From Calamus simplicifolius (Eukaryota; Streptophyta; Magnoliopsida; Arecales; Arecaceae), in assembly GCA_900491605.1 (NCBI GenBank), contig UESW01004359.1, positions 464,329 through 528,328 of the forward strand: a DNA stretch of 64,000 bases, written 5' to 3'. A model generated the notes under the pieces. That model saw nothing but the letters and a program-made list of their open reading frames with translations. It was not told the DNA's origin and made no database searches. A program made the translations under genes and the position numbers. This document shows positions 25,017-34,879 of this stretch, piece after piece. Every line of letters begins with the position of its first letter. The first letter of the stretch is position 1.

Positions 25017-27241
25017 AAAATAGCTGAGTTCGAGGTCAGAATCGGTTGTATGGTCTTTTATTGTTCAACACACTCTAGAACTCTAATTTTATATTTTGCA
25101 AATTGTTGTGGTTCTTTCTTCTGAAACTGTCTCAGTATGTGCCATCCAATGGGGTTTCAAGTGTAGCCAATAAGCAAAGTTTGCACACATTCACTATCTG
25201 ACAAATAAAATCACTAGGTATACCTCACAATTACTTTGAAGATTCTTTCAAGAGGGACTTCTGCTAGAATTCTCCAAATTCCCTTATGAAAAATCAACAA
25301 GGCCTTTCAAACTTGATACCATATTTTGAAAGAATCCTAGGAAATTTGTTATGGTGATCTTACTGTTTTGAAGAAAATATCCATTATGACATATGCGCCA
25401 AAAATTTTTCAACATGGCAAGGAGTGAGACACTGTGGAAAATTAGTTTTCCACAATCACAAGTTAATATGTTCTTGAATGAATGCTTTTGAAATTCTAAA
25501 GACAAAAATTTGTACTTAGAACCATAAACATGATGGTGCAATTACAACCTTGTACTCTTGTCATTAATTGGCAAGGACTTCATCGTCAGAAGTTTGGCAT
25601 GGATCATGCTTGAGACATAGCAGCCCAAAGTTGTCAACTAGGTTGATGGTGTCATTGCAAGCAAACTAACCTGTGAATCCACCTACAAGAGGCAACATAT
25701 CCAGAACAAATTAAATGGTAAATACAAGTCACAAGCACATCTATCAAAAGATACACATCATGAACACTAATGTTGTCTGTTGAGTTGTGATTAACTCATT
25801 TCTTCTAGCTGCTCAGAAAATGAGCAAACAGCTTGGTTTTCTCAGGCGTTTGTAACTTATCAATAAGGTTCGTTATATTGGTACTGGACCCTCTGCTAAT
25901 ACCACATTGGTACAGTATTGTTATGCCTAATATGCGGGTCAGTTCAACATATTGAGACTTAGTACGCACCAGTATTGAGTCTTAGTTTGGTATAGTATGA
26001 TATGGTATGTCTGATATGAGGCAGTATGCATTAGTACGATATATTGTGCTTGCTTAAAATGTGTGTGCATTTACGCAAGTATGCAGCGACCAGCCTATAT
26101 ACACCAGATTAGAAAAATCCAAGTACCATGAAGAAAATATTGTTGCCTGAATAGATTTGTAGCTACCGGACTTACTTTGGTTGATGATGTCTGATTATGA
26201 TTGCTTAACTAACTGTCATGTACAACATTTGGCTCCACTAATTGTCCTCTTGGATATAGAGGACATGGAATACTATATGTTGTGACTCGGAAAAAGAATT
26301 ATTATGCCCTGTTGATTTTTCAATTTTTAACATCAGGCAAAGGACTTTGATCCAGATTCACTGAGAAGTCAACTGCCTCAAGCAGTATCTTCATTAGAGT
26401 GGGCCATATCAGAAGGAAAAGGAAGAGTCTATATCCACTGTACTGCAGGATTAGGGAGAGCGCCTGCAGTTGCAATTGCTTATATGTTTTGGTTCTATGA
26501 CATGGATGTAAGTCCTGACTTCCTCTATATATTCTCTCTTACTAGCTGATATGATTAAATCCCCCAACCCAATGCCTTTCAATGGGCGTTTATGATAGCA
26601 CGTTTTTACAATATATTCTTTAAATATTTTTAAGATTTATTTATCTCTCTTTGGGTAGTCTATGCAAATGTTTTTTACTGTTTTATGATACAAATTTCTG
26701 CTAATGTGACTTTCTAGACACTATGAGAATGGAAATAGAACTTCTATAAAACCTTTGCATTCCCATATTGAAGAAGGTGCATTGTGACTTTTTTTCTTTT
26801 AAATCTGTTAAGGTGCTCATGTTGGTGATAAGTCTCTCACCACCATCATGCGTTTTCATCCAATGCTAGTGGTGAAAAATGACTAGCATTCTGAGGTTTT
26901 CATGTGTTTCATCTTTCTATAAATTAAAGACAGTTCTTCTGCCTTGCTACACTTTTGATTGTTCCCCCTTTTGAGCAAAATAGTGGGCGATTACCCTCTT
27001 ATGATGAATTTTGTGCTGTCATGTCTCTTCTAAGCAGCTAAATACAGCCTACAATACACTTACTTCAAAAAGACCCTGTGGTCCTAATAAGAGAGCTATT
27101 CGAGGGGCTACATATGATCTCGTGAAGAATGATCCGTGGAAAGAACCTTTTGAGAGCCTTCCCGAACATGCTTTTGGGGATATTGCCAATTGGGAAAGGA
27201 AGCTGATTCAAGACCGAGTTCGTGGAATGCATGAAACTTAA
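12127..27241 (+). CDS. LSF2: Phosphoglucan phosphatase LSF2, chloroplastic
   Basis: Exons 12127-12412, 17025-17229, 26337-26507 and 27038-27241; 288 residues once one missing base in exon 2 is allowed for (the Arabidopsis protein is about 282). LSF2 is a plastid dual-specificity phosphatase that removes phosphate from starch glucans, mainly the C3 position, during starch degradation. Seen: a basic, Ser-rich N-terminus that can serve as transit peptide; the conserved EDYNTAMKRMM..PYEYHHDLG; LIVGSQPQKPEDIDHLK; the DFDP loop whose first Asp (167) is the expected general acid; the Cx5R loop HCTAGLGRAP with nucleophile Cys199 and Arg205; and the family C-terminus from NDPWKEPF to RVRGMHET. No carbohydrate-binding module is present, which separates it from SEX4. 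Introns 1 and 2 are 4.6 and 9.1 kb and each contains a copia element. Confidence 0.9.
13191..13223. repeat. (TC)n microsatellite in LSF2 intron 1
   Basis: A near-perfect TC run, interrupted once by TA. Confidence 0.85.
14031..14347 (-). repeat. 3' LTR of the intron-1 copia element
   Basis: TG...CA on the plus strand, 317 bp, with a 63 bp-scale internal duplication (two ACTACTTCTACAYAAATCA copies) that the other LTR lacks. Confidence 0.8.
14513..15448 (-). pseudogene. copia reverse transcriptase / RNase H remnants
   Basis: Fragments 15448-15122, 15101-14871 and 14704-14513 encode, in order, an RT palm segment where the YVDDI box reads HVNDI, the GCKPIDTPID...YLSHTRLDIAYAV region, and the RNase H block MVARSSAKVEFQAIAHGIYE..LW. 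Frames are broken and one catalytic Asp is replaced by Asn, so this is not functional. Confidence 0.8.
15873..16271 (-). repeat. 5' LTR of the intron-1 copia element, with SINE tail and 3 x 48 bp repeat
   Basis: About 399 bp. It differs from its partner by an inverted SINE-tail fragment (16069-16105) and by a 48 bp unit repeated three times (starts 16128, 16176, 16224) where the partner has one. Confidence 0.8.
16069..16105 (-). mobile_element. Au-SINE-like 3' tail fragment inside an LTR
   Basis: On the minus strand it reads AAAAGGCTTAGATGAGTTGA with GTTGA repeats, as in the copy at 2748. The partner LTR has no such sequence at this position, so it arrived after the retrotransposon. Confidence 0.6.
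17025..17229 (+). CDS. LSF2: LSF2 exon 2 (one-base frameshift near the 3' end)
   Basis: Acceptor ATATAG (17019-17024) is followed by GC, completing a Gly codon, then MNYTIITDSLIVGSQPQ. The frame runs to ...KRCKELG and then breaks at about 17209-17212 (GGATTTGCC), reaching TGA four codons later. One added A restores G-I-C-H-V-R-R-P and joins exon 3 in phase 0 at donor CCG|GTAAGC. The family has R and M where this would have C and V, so an older change may coexist with the indel. Confidence 0.82.
18031..18525 (-). repeat. 3' LTR of the intron-2 copia element
   Basis: TGTTAG...CTACA on the plus strand. Its 24440-24933 partner aligns along its whole length with scattered, mostly transition, differences, so the insertion is not recent. 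Confidence 0.85.
18960..22815 (-). pseudogene. copia gag-pol polyprotein remnant (intron 2)
   Basis: In minus-strand order: gag near 22815 (MKCDVSDLSGDNYKL, then a stop at about 22747), a zinc knuckle CFFCKKKGHIKKNC (about 22100), protease IDSGSTIHIS (about 21980), integrase HRRLGH (21545 region) and FILFIDDYSRYMYLYLL through SPDQNGVAERRNRTL (21512-20910), RT MDVKTAFLNGDLEEEVYM (20050 region), a YMNNI box in place of YVDDI (19780-19800), and RNase H with KSTSGFIFML and TSTMEAEFVA (19328-18960). Multiple stops and frame changes, plus loss of both catalytic Asp residues, make it inactive. Confidence 0.85.
22830..24422 (-). other. Long non-coding leader of the intron-2 copia element
   Basis: About 1.6 kb between primer site and gag with no credible ORF. 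It includes an imperfect duplication around 24165-24290 (two GGTACTACCAGTAGCCTCC copies, each near GTTGGGTCAAA) and a tRNA-like block near 24000. Confidence 0.6.
23993..24048 (-). other. tRNA-related sequence (A-box and B-box-like)
   Basis: On the minus strand TGGTTAAGG (A-box-like) is followed by a hairpin CTCTT-TTCAAGC-AAGAG, which would be an anticodon arm with CAA, and GGTTCAAGCC (B-box-like). No pairing acceptor stem is found, so this is a tRNA relic or tRNA-derived SINE head, not a working tRNA gene. Confidence 0.45.
24440..24933 (-). repeat. 5' LTR of the intron-2 copia element
   Basis: Begins TGTTAGAAATCTATTAATGA next to the primer-binding site. The outer terminal CA is degraded, so the right edge is uncertain by a few bases. 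Confidence 0.82.
24990..25016. repeat. (TG)n microsatellite just outside the copia element
   Basis: An uninterrupted TG run in LSF2 intron 2. Confidence 0.9.
25017..26336 (+). other. Distal part of LSF2 intron 2
   Basis: No coding sequence. At 25870-26050 a degenerate stretch rich in GGTA/GTAC/TATGGTATG motifs looks like a dispersed 'GGTACCGGTAC'-type monocot repeat; the family assignment is tentative. Confidence 0.4.
26337..26507 (+). CDS. LSF2: LSF2 exon 3 (catalytic Cx5R loop)
   Basis: Phase 0 at both ends: CATCAG|GCAAAG acceptor and GAT|GTAAGT donor. It encodes AKDFDPDSLRSQLPQAVSSL and the phosphatase loop VYIHCTAGLGRAPAVAIAYM. All catalytic residues of the dual-specificity phosphatase fold are present. 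Confidence 0.92.
27038..27241 (+). CDS. LSF2: LSF2 exon 4 (C-terminal LSF2 domain)
   Basis: Acceptor TAAGCAG (to 27037), phase 0, then LNTAYNTLTSKRPCGPNKRA and the conserved NDPWKEPFESLPEHAFGDIA, ending RVRGMHET with TAA at 27239-27241. This C-terminal extension packs on the phosphatase domain in LSF2/SEX4 proteins. Confidence 0.92.
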   Translation, partial: LNTAYNTLTSKRPCGPNKRAIRGATYDLVKNDPWKEPFESLPEHAFGDIANWERKLIQDRVRGMHET

Positions 27242-29870
27242 AAACAGGCATGATTTTGTTATAATTCTCAAAAGTAGCTATCGGCTTTTATCTTTGCTCT
27301 CATAAATTCTGTTTCTCATCGAATCTAGCTATATGTTTCCATTGTTTATTTTCATGCTTGATACTTCTTTATCCATGTAATTTGCATCAAATGATCTGAC
27401 AGTATGTATTTTGAATATAATATCATAATTGATCAACTTCTATGGAACAGGAAGAGAAAGATAGTACAAGATTGCAATTTTGAAAGCTGGAGCACATCCA
27501 AAGCATCTGTACGTGATCATATGATAGACGACAACAGAAATAATTATGAAAATAAGGAGTCTCTCCATCTATCCATGCTTAATCTCTGTATGGAAGTTCT
27601 AGGTACTTAAACCCCATTAAACCTCCTTCTATGAGAAGCAAATGGCTGAGACAAGACCTGTGATGAAATCTGGGATTTAGATTGGAATGTTTCCAATGCT
27701 GAAGGGAGCCTTTGCTAAGTTTAAGAGTTAGATGAATTTTCAAGTCATGTTCTTCCATATCTGTAAGACGTAGCACCATCCTTTATTCTGATTCGCTGCC
27801 ATATATTGAACAGTTATGTTCATCACATTTAAGGTTAGGCTTCATGAACTTATTTTGGATATGTCATTATATTTATTTTCTTATTGCATGCGGATAACTT
27901 ATTTTATTAACACCACTCTGCAATATAACGCATGTTACAGAAGAAGATGTCTGTTATGAATCTATTTGCAGATCAGATCTTGATTGTTTCGGTCTTCTGC
28001 ACCGGTGTTGGATGGTGTTTGGTTCTCTGAATATTTCCATTTCTTTTAACCAGCTAAATCATTGACTAAACAACCATTAACTGGTATGTAGCAATTATAT
28101 GCCATCAAAAAATTATGGCAGATGTTGCAGGACTGGTGCTTTTGCACTACACAGTGAAGAAAAAGTATATTTATGTCATGCTAATGTGATGAGTGAAATG
28201 TATATGTTTTCCTTGCTTGACTTCCAGTCTTGAATTTTTGTGTTATTTGTAACTAACATAGTAAATCTAGAAATTTTCCAAGAATACGATGAGAGATTAG
28301 AGAGATCTCTTCTTTTGTATTTGCCTCCTAATTTTCTTTGTGACATGTTCATGGTCTCGCTAGGTTTATCATTTGATGCTCCTTTGGGTATTGTTTGATG
28401 GCAGTGTGACATGAAATTTTCTATTTATTTGCATGAATTTAGCTCCAATGAAACCGTTGTTGGGTCTAATAGCGGCCTTCTGTTCGGTCTTGATTTTCTG
28501 TTCAGCCTAGAGATGCTGTGAGGAGGAGGAGGTTTTTAGCAGGCTTTGTTTCCTCTTCGTGGATCTTGATAGGATCCGAAGGCTTGCTTTGGACGGGGAG
28601 AGGAGACCTAGTGGTTGTTCTAGCTAGCGTCGGCGAGGAGGACTCGTCGTCGCCGACGGGCTTGCCATTGGCATGTGTGAGCATGTCCTTCGGCGGTCGA
28701 GCACGCCACGGAATGGTGGAGATCGACTGGAAAAATGCACTCTTTGTGATGCTGGGGGTTCAACACTTGTGTTGCCCATCTGAAGAAGCAAGTAGTCAAA
28801 TTTCTCTGCGGTGCCTCTCCGGCATTGATTCAAGCTTGCATTATTAACAGATAAACCCATCTCTCCGATGTTTCTCAGTTGCTTGGTTCGAAAGCAAAGA
28901 CAGAAGCCGCACAAGACCATCGCTCGCACGCCGCCGCTGCAGATCGCCGCCGGTCGCGTGGGGTGTAGTGAGGAGAAGGTTGTCGGGTGGGGTGAGGGGA
29001 AGACGACGGGTGTGGAGAGAAGAAATGAGGGTGGGGAGGGTTTTAAGGGTAGTTTAGGTATTTTATTAATTTAGGGGTGGGGGTGTAGAGAAAAATTTTA
29101 GGGGTGTGGAAAGTAATTTATATTTTTAAATATTTAAGGTGAGGAGAGTAATTTTTGGGGTGTATTTAGAAGCTCGGTGTCGGTGGCGAGGGAAGCTCAA
29201 GAATCCTCATATAGCTATTGCCGCCCCTTGAATCCAAAACCCTGACCTAGGATCAAGGATTCCGGGTGTGTGTGTTGGGGGACAAATCTCAAATCGGGTG
29301 GACCCTTATGGCTGTTGTCGCCCTCTACAGAGCCAATGCCGTTCCAACTAGGATCAAGAATTTGGAGGAAAAAAAAAGCAATTATGAAAGGGAAAGATTT
29401 TCTTTGAAAAAATCTGTGTATTGAGTGCAGTGCAGGTTGTGCACAGTATATCATTGATTGATGCATAGTACATGCATACCCATGTTAAAAATAAAAATAT
29501 CTTTTTCTCTTTTAGTATATGCATGCATACGTCGGGCATGGTACAGCAACTATACTGTACTTATAACACAGACTTAATGAGGTCTAGGTTGGGATCAACT
29601 GCAAGTTCTTTTGAGATTTGATAATTCTTTTGCATTGCAGCCATTGATGACGATCAAATCAATTTAAATGGTCAATTTCTTCATCATCATTTGCTCTAAA
29701 AATCTGATTGTCATTATGAGAAGTCATTCATTATGAGAAGTCATTATGAGAAGTCATCAACAAGTATTATAATTTTATAACTATGGTATAGTAATTTTAA
29801 AACTGATGTATCATAATTTTTTCCATCGAGATATCGTAAAGTTGTCTTAACATTTTTTTAATGAATGTTA
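27242..29870. other. LSF2 3' flank; no second gene recognised
   Basis: The sequence just after 27241 should be LSF2 3' UTR. A GC-rich island at 28500-29000 has overlapping frames on both strands (for example 28518-28847 plus and 28624-28929 minus) with no family I recognise. A short tandem repeat of CATTATGAGAAGT occurs at 29715-29757. Confidence 0.4.
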
Positions 29871-30015
29871 TATGCATATTGATCAATAAGAAGGAGCGGT
29901 GCAGTCTACGTAGGACTTGCTGCACCGAAAACGGTATACAAAGACTTTTCCTTCAATCAAAACTTATTGCGGGTCCCAATTTTGAGCGCAAGCCCTACTC
30001 GAATATATTAAAATA
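29871..30015 (+). repeat. Left copy of a 145 bp direct repeat framing the satellite block
   Basis: Matches 34880-35021 with a 3 bp indel and four single-base differences, all transitions. It contains a right-end-like terminus ...GTATACAAAGACTTTTCC (ending 29951) and a 64 bp spacer ending ATATATTAAAATA. Confidence 0.85.
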
Positions 30016-30196
30016 GGAAAACACTTTGTACACCGGTCCCGGTGCAGCAACGCTGACGTGGGCTGCACCGCGTCTTCCTATTGGTCCACGTGGATCCGAC
30101 GTGGATGACATGACAGGCGGCATGCCTGGGGTTTGACGTAACGTTCTGAACGTGACGGACATTTATTGCTGTTCGCTTTTTTTTAAATTTTTCGTG

Positions 30197-30409
30197 CGGA
30201 CGAAAATGCCCTTTCGCTCCTTCATGGCGCCATTTTACGTTTTATGGCATCTGTGCAAGAAGAAGAACTCTATTTCTTCCAGCTTAGAGGCTGAAAATAC
30301 TTCAGCTACTGGACTGGAAAACCTTGATACTGGAGTCTGTGTAAAAAAACTTCTGGAGGAAATGTCATCCGCAGCAAGTAAGAACTCTTTATTCCCACGT
30401 CTTTATTAA
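30197..30409 (+). other. Unassigned 70-codon ORF near the left end of the block
   Basis: ATG 30206 or nearby opens a frame with a basic KKK patch and a Ser/Glu-rich tail, ending TAA near 30409. A GCAGCAA|GTAAGA donor-like sequence lies inside it. No family recognised; it could be chance. Confidence 0.2.
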
Positions 30410-30689
30410 AAACTACTTCTTCCCACTTCTTTATTACATCCGCCGCACAAAGTTTTTTTCTGGTTATAGTTAGTTAATGCGTTTAATGCGCGGGTAACTA
30501 CCTTAGAACGAAACAGTTATGACACTCTGAGAGTCATAACTGTTTTGTAAATATTTCAGCTTTGAAAAACCTGGCTACTGGAGTCTACTGGAGGCTTAAA
30601 TACAAATGTTAATCCAATGATATTTTCCTTGCCAAAACCTCACGCAGACGTTCGCTTCTCTCTCTGAACTCGGCCAGGTGTGTAAAACC

Positions 30690-33600
30690 TACTTCGAATT
30701 CTGCCGTTAATCCTTCGCGACACCCTAGTTGAAATCCCACGACACTCTAGCTCTAACGAGACGACACCCGTTCTTTAACATGACCACATAGACAGAACTC
30801 GGCGACACCCTAATTGAATTCGGCAGAAAATCAATCGCGACACCCCAGTTGAAATCCCACGACACCCTAGCTCAAACGAGACGACACCCGTTCTTTAACA
30901 TGACCCCACATAGACAGAAACCGGCGACACCTTACTTCGAATTCTGCCGTTAATCCTTCGCGACACCCTAGTTGAAATCCCACGACACCCTAGCTCTAAC
31001 CAGACGACACCCGTTCTTTAACATGACCACATAGACAGAACTCGGCGACACCCTAATTGAATTCGGCAGAAAATCAATCGCGACACCCCAGTTGAAATCC
31101 CACGACACCCTAGCTCAAACGAGACGACACCCGTTCTTTAACATGACCCCACATAGACAGAAACCGGCGACACCCTACTTCGAATTCTGCCGTTAATCCT
31201 TCGCGACACCCTAGTTGAAATCCCACGACACCCTAGCTCTAACCAGACGACACCCGTTCTTTAACATGACCACATAGACAGAACTCGGCGACACCCTAAT
31301 TGAATTCGGCAGAAAATCAATCGCGACACCCCAGTTGAAATCCCACGACACCCTAGCTCAACGAGACGACACCCGTTCTTTAACATGACCCCACATAGAC
31401 AGAAACCGGCGACACCCTACTTCGAATTCTGCCGTTAATCCTTCGCGACACCCTAGTTGAAATCCCACGACACCCTAGCTCTAACCAGACGACACCCGTT
31501 CTTTAACATGACCACATAGACAGAACTCGGCGACACCCTAATTGAATTCGGCAGAAAATCAATCGCGACACCCCAGTTGAAATCCCACGACACCCTAGCT
31601 CAAACGAGACGACACCCGTTCTTTAACATGACCCCACATAGACAGAAACCGGCGACACCCTACTTCGAATTCTGCCGTTAATCCTTCGCGACACCCTAGT
31701 TGAAATCCCACGACACCCTAGCTCTAACCAGACGACACCCGTTCTTTAACATGACCACATAGACAGAACTCGGCGACACCCTAATTGAATTCGGCAGAAA
31801 ATCAATCGCGACACCCAGTTGAAATCCCACGACACCCTAGCTCAAACGAGACGACACCCGTTCTTTAACATGACCCCACATAGACAGAAACCGGCGACAC
31901 CCTACTTCGAATTCTGCCGTTAATCCTTCGCGACACCCTAGTTGAAATCCCACGACACCCTAGCTCTAACCAGACGACACCCGTTCTTTAACATGACCAC
32001 ATAGACAGAACTCGGCGACACCCTAATTGAATTCGGCAGAAAATCAATCGCGACACCCCAGTTGAAATCCCACGACACCCTAGCTCAAACGAGACGACAC
32101 CCGTTCTTTAACATGACCCCACATAGACAGAAACCGGCGACACCCTACTTCGAATTCTGCCGTTAATCCTTCGCGACACCCTAGTTGAAATCCCACGACA
32201 CCCTAGCTCTAACCAGACGACACCCGTTCTTTAACATGACCACATAGACAGAACTCGGCGACACCCTAATTGAATTCGGCAGAAAATCAATCGCGACACC
32301 CGAAATCCCACGACACCCTAGCTCATAACATGACCACATAGACATAGAAAAACACCCTAGAAATCCCACGACACCCTAGCTCTTCGGACAGAAACACCCT
32401 ATTGAATTCTCCGCGACACCCCAGTTGAAATCCCACGACACCCTAGCTCAAAGACGACACCCGTTCTTTAACATGACCACATAGACAGAACCGGCGACAC
32501 CCTAATTGAATTCGGCAGAAAATCAATCGCGACACCCCAGTTGAAATCCCACGACACCCTAGCTCAACGAGACGACACCCGTTCTTTAACATGACCCCAC
32601 ATAGACAGAAACCGGCGACACCCTACTTGACATTCTAGCTCGTTAGACCTTCGCGACACCCTAGTTGAAATCCCACGACACCCTAGCTCTAACCAGACGA
32701 CACCCGTTCTTTAACATGACCACATAGACAGAACTCGGCGACACCCTAATTGAATTCGGCAGAAAATCAATCGCGACACCCCAGTTGAAATCCCACGACA
32801 CCCTAGCTCTAACGAGACGACACCCGTTCTTTAACATGACCCCACATAGACAGAAACCGGCGACACCCTACTTGAATTCTGCCGTTAATCCTTCGCGACA
32901 CCCTAGTTGAAATCCCACGACACCCTAGCTCTAACCAGACGACACCCGTTCTTTAACATGACCACATAGACAGAACTCGGCGACACCCTAATTGAATTCG
33001 GCAGAAAATCAATCGCGACACCCAGTTGAAATCCCACGACACCCTAGCTCAAACGAGACGACACCCGTTCTTTAACATGACCCCACATAGACCGGCGACA
33101 CCCTAATTGAATTCGGCAGAAAATCAATCGCGACACCCCAGTTGAAATCCCACGACACCCTAGCTCTAACGAGACGACACCCGTTCTTTAACATGACCCC
33201 ACATAGACAGAAACCGGCGACACCCTATTGAATTCTGCCGTTAATCGCGACACCCTAGTTGAAATCCCACGACACCCTAGCTCTAACAGACGACACCCGT
33301 TCTTTAACATGACCACATAGACAGAACTCGGCGACACCCTAATTGAATTCGGCAGAAAATCAATCGCGACACCCAGTTGAAATCCCACGACACCCTAGCT
33401 CTAACGAGACGACACCCGTTCTTTAACATGACCCGACACCCTAGAATTCAAGCGACACCCTAGTTGAAATCCCACGACACCCTAGCGACGACACCCGTTC
33501 TTTAACATGACCACATAGACAGAAACCGGCGACACCCTAATTGAATTCTGCCGTTAATCAATCGCGACACCCTAGTTGAAATCCCACGACACCCTAGCTC

Positions 33601-33925
33601 TAACGAGACGACACCCGTTCTTTAACAAGACCCCACATAGAGAGAACTCGGCGACACCCTAATTGAATTCGGCAGAAAATCAATCGCGACACCCCAGTTG
33701 AAATCCCACGACACCCTAGCTCTAACGAGAAGACACCCGTGATTGAACAAGAGACCACGGAGATAATCCCCGCGACACCCTAGTTCGAAGTCGGCCGTTA
33801 GTCCTTCGCGACACCCCAGACGAAATCCCACGACACCCTAGCTTTAGGGCGACGACACCCCAGTTGAAAATTGACGACACCCAACTGATCACGGCGGCGA
33901 GAAGGCCCGCGACAACCAAGTTACT
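30690..33925. repeat. 243 bp higher-order satellite array built on GACACCC
   Basis: The marker TCCTTCGCGACACCC begins at 30711, 30954, 31197, 31439, 31682, 31924 and 32167, giving periods of 243, 243, 242, 243, 242 and 243. Each unit is a dimer of two diverged ~121 bp halves, and each half holds four GACACCC heptamers about 22-40 bp apart. After about 32290 units are broken and shuffled, then partly regular again near 32647-33050. This is nested periodicity: heptamer block, ~121 bp monomer, 243 bp dimer. Confidence 0.92.
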
Positions 33926-33965
33926 AAAATTTAATTTTATTTATAAAAAAAAAATACATTAGCCC

Positions 33966-34211
33966 TTACTGGGGCTTATCTCCTTCATTCGCTGCGCCGG
34001 CGATGTGATGCTGGAGGGACGCTACTTTCCTCTCCAGGTGGCTATTGGCCCGACGCAGGACCTCTATCTCTTTTGTTGTAACGGCCAGGTATTTCTCGGC
34101 CGTCTTGATGAGTCGCTCGCTGCTTGAGAGCGACTCAGCATAAACCACTGCGTCGATGGTGACGGTTGGGGGTCGCCTGCCAGTAGATCTTACCTCGCCT
34201 CTGGAAGCCAT
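33966..34211 (-). CDS. 81-residue coiled-coil micro-ORF inside the satellite block
   Basis: Not recognised. ATG 34211 to a stop at 33966. The N-terminal 25 residues are basic and polar (MASRGEVRSTGRRPP), and residues about 30-72 form five heptads with hydrophobic a/d positions (…YLAVTTKEIEVLRRAN, then SHLERKVASLQHHI), including a buried-type Asn as in leucine zippers. A TATA-like TTAAATAAGG lies about 50 nt upstream (about 34259-34270), and AATAAA lies about 25 nt downstream of the stop (about 33934-33944). Composition differs from the satellite on both sides. It may be a transposon-borne microprotein; it could also be a captured gene fragment. Confidence 0.5.
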   Translation of the reverse strand: MASRGEVRSTGRRPPTVTIDAVVYAESLSSSERLIKTAEKYLAVTTKEIEVLRRANSHLERKVASLQHHIAGAANEGDKPQ

Positions 34212-34429
34212 CTTGTGGTCAGTTCAAGATGGAAAGGTGAGTAACGATGGCATTCCCCCATCCTTATTTAAGGTTCCCCTGGCGGGTGTTTCGATTGCCA
34301 TGCGCCACCATCTCAGTGGTTGTTCACAGGAATCGAATCGGTGCGCCACCACGCCCCGCCCTCCACGTTGAGTTTCGAGGGATCGGGAACAGAACAGTTT
34401 CGGGAAGCAAACAGTCTTAAGTTTAACGT

Positions 34430-34674
34430 CGTCCCAAGAGAAAATTCACGACACCCAAGGATGATTTGGATTTCGGCCGAAACTCCTTCGCGACACCCCA
34501 CTTGAAAGCTCACGACACCCTCGCTTTAAGGCGACGACACCCGTGCGTCGAACTGATCACAGGGAGAACCCCCGAGACACCCCTTCTCGAATTCGGCCGA
34601 AACTCCCTCGTGACACCCCAGTTGTAAACTCACGACACCCTAGCTTTAAGGGGACGACACCCATGCATGAACAG
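34430..34674. repeat. Diverged GACACCC satellite units right of the micro-ORF
   Basis: At least eight GACACCC-type heptamers with TCACGACACCC and GGCCGAAACTCC spacers, related to but diverged from the main array. The array runs into the N gap. Confidence 0.85.
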
Positions 34675-34879
34675 NNNNNNNNNNNNNNNNNNNNNNNNNN
34701 NNNNNNNNNNNNNNNNNNNNNNNNNNNNNNNNNNNNNNNNNNNNNNNNNNNNNNNNNNNNNNNNNNNNNNNNNNNNNNNNNNNNNNNNNNNNNNNNNNNN
34801 NNNNNNNNNNNNNNNNNNNNNNNNNNNNNNNNNNNNNNNNNNNNNNNNNNNNNNNNNNNNNNNNNNNNNNNNNNNNNNN
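34675..34879. other. Assembly gap (205 N)
   Basis: A run of N between satellite sequence and the right direct repeat. The true length of the array here is unknown. Confidence 0.99.

Noticed and set aside
32181..33919. ORFs in the satellite (for example 33188-33388, 33622-33831 minus)
   Set aside because: They are translations of the repeat unit with the same peptide recurring and ends set by random stops.
30690..33925. CRISPR-like array
   Set aside because: Regular repeats, but no unique spacers: whole 243 bp units repeat, in a eukaryotic genome. It is a satellite.
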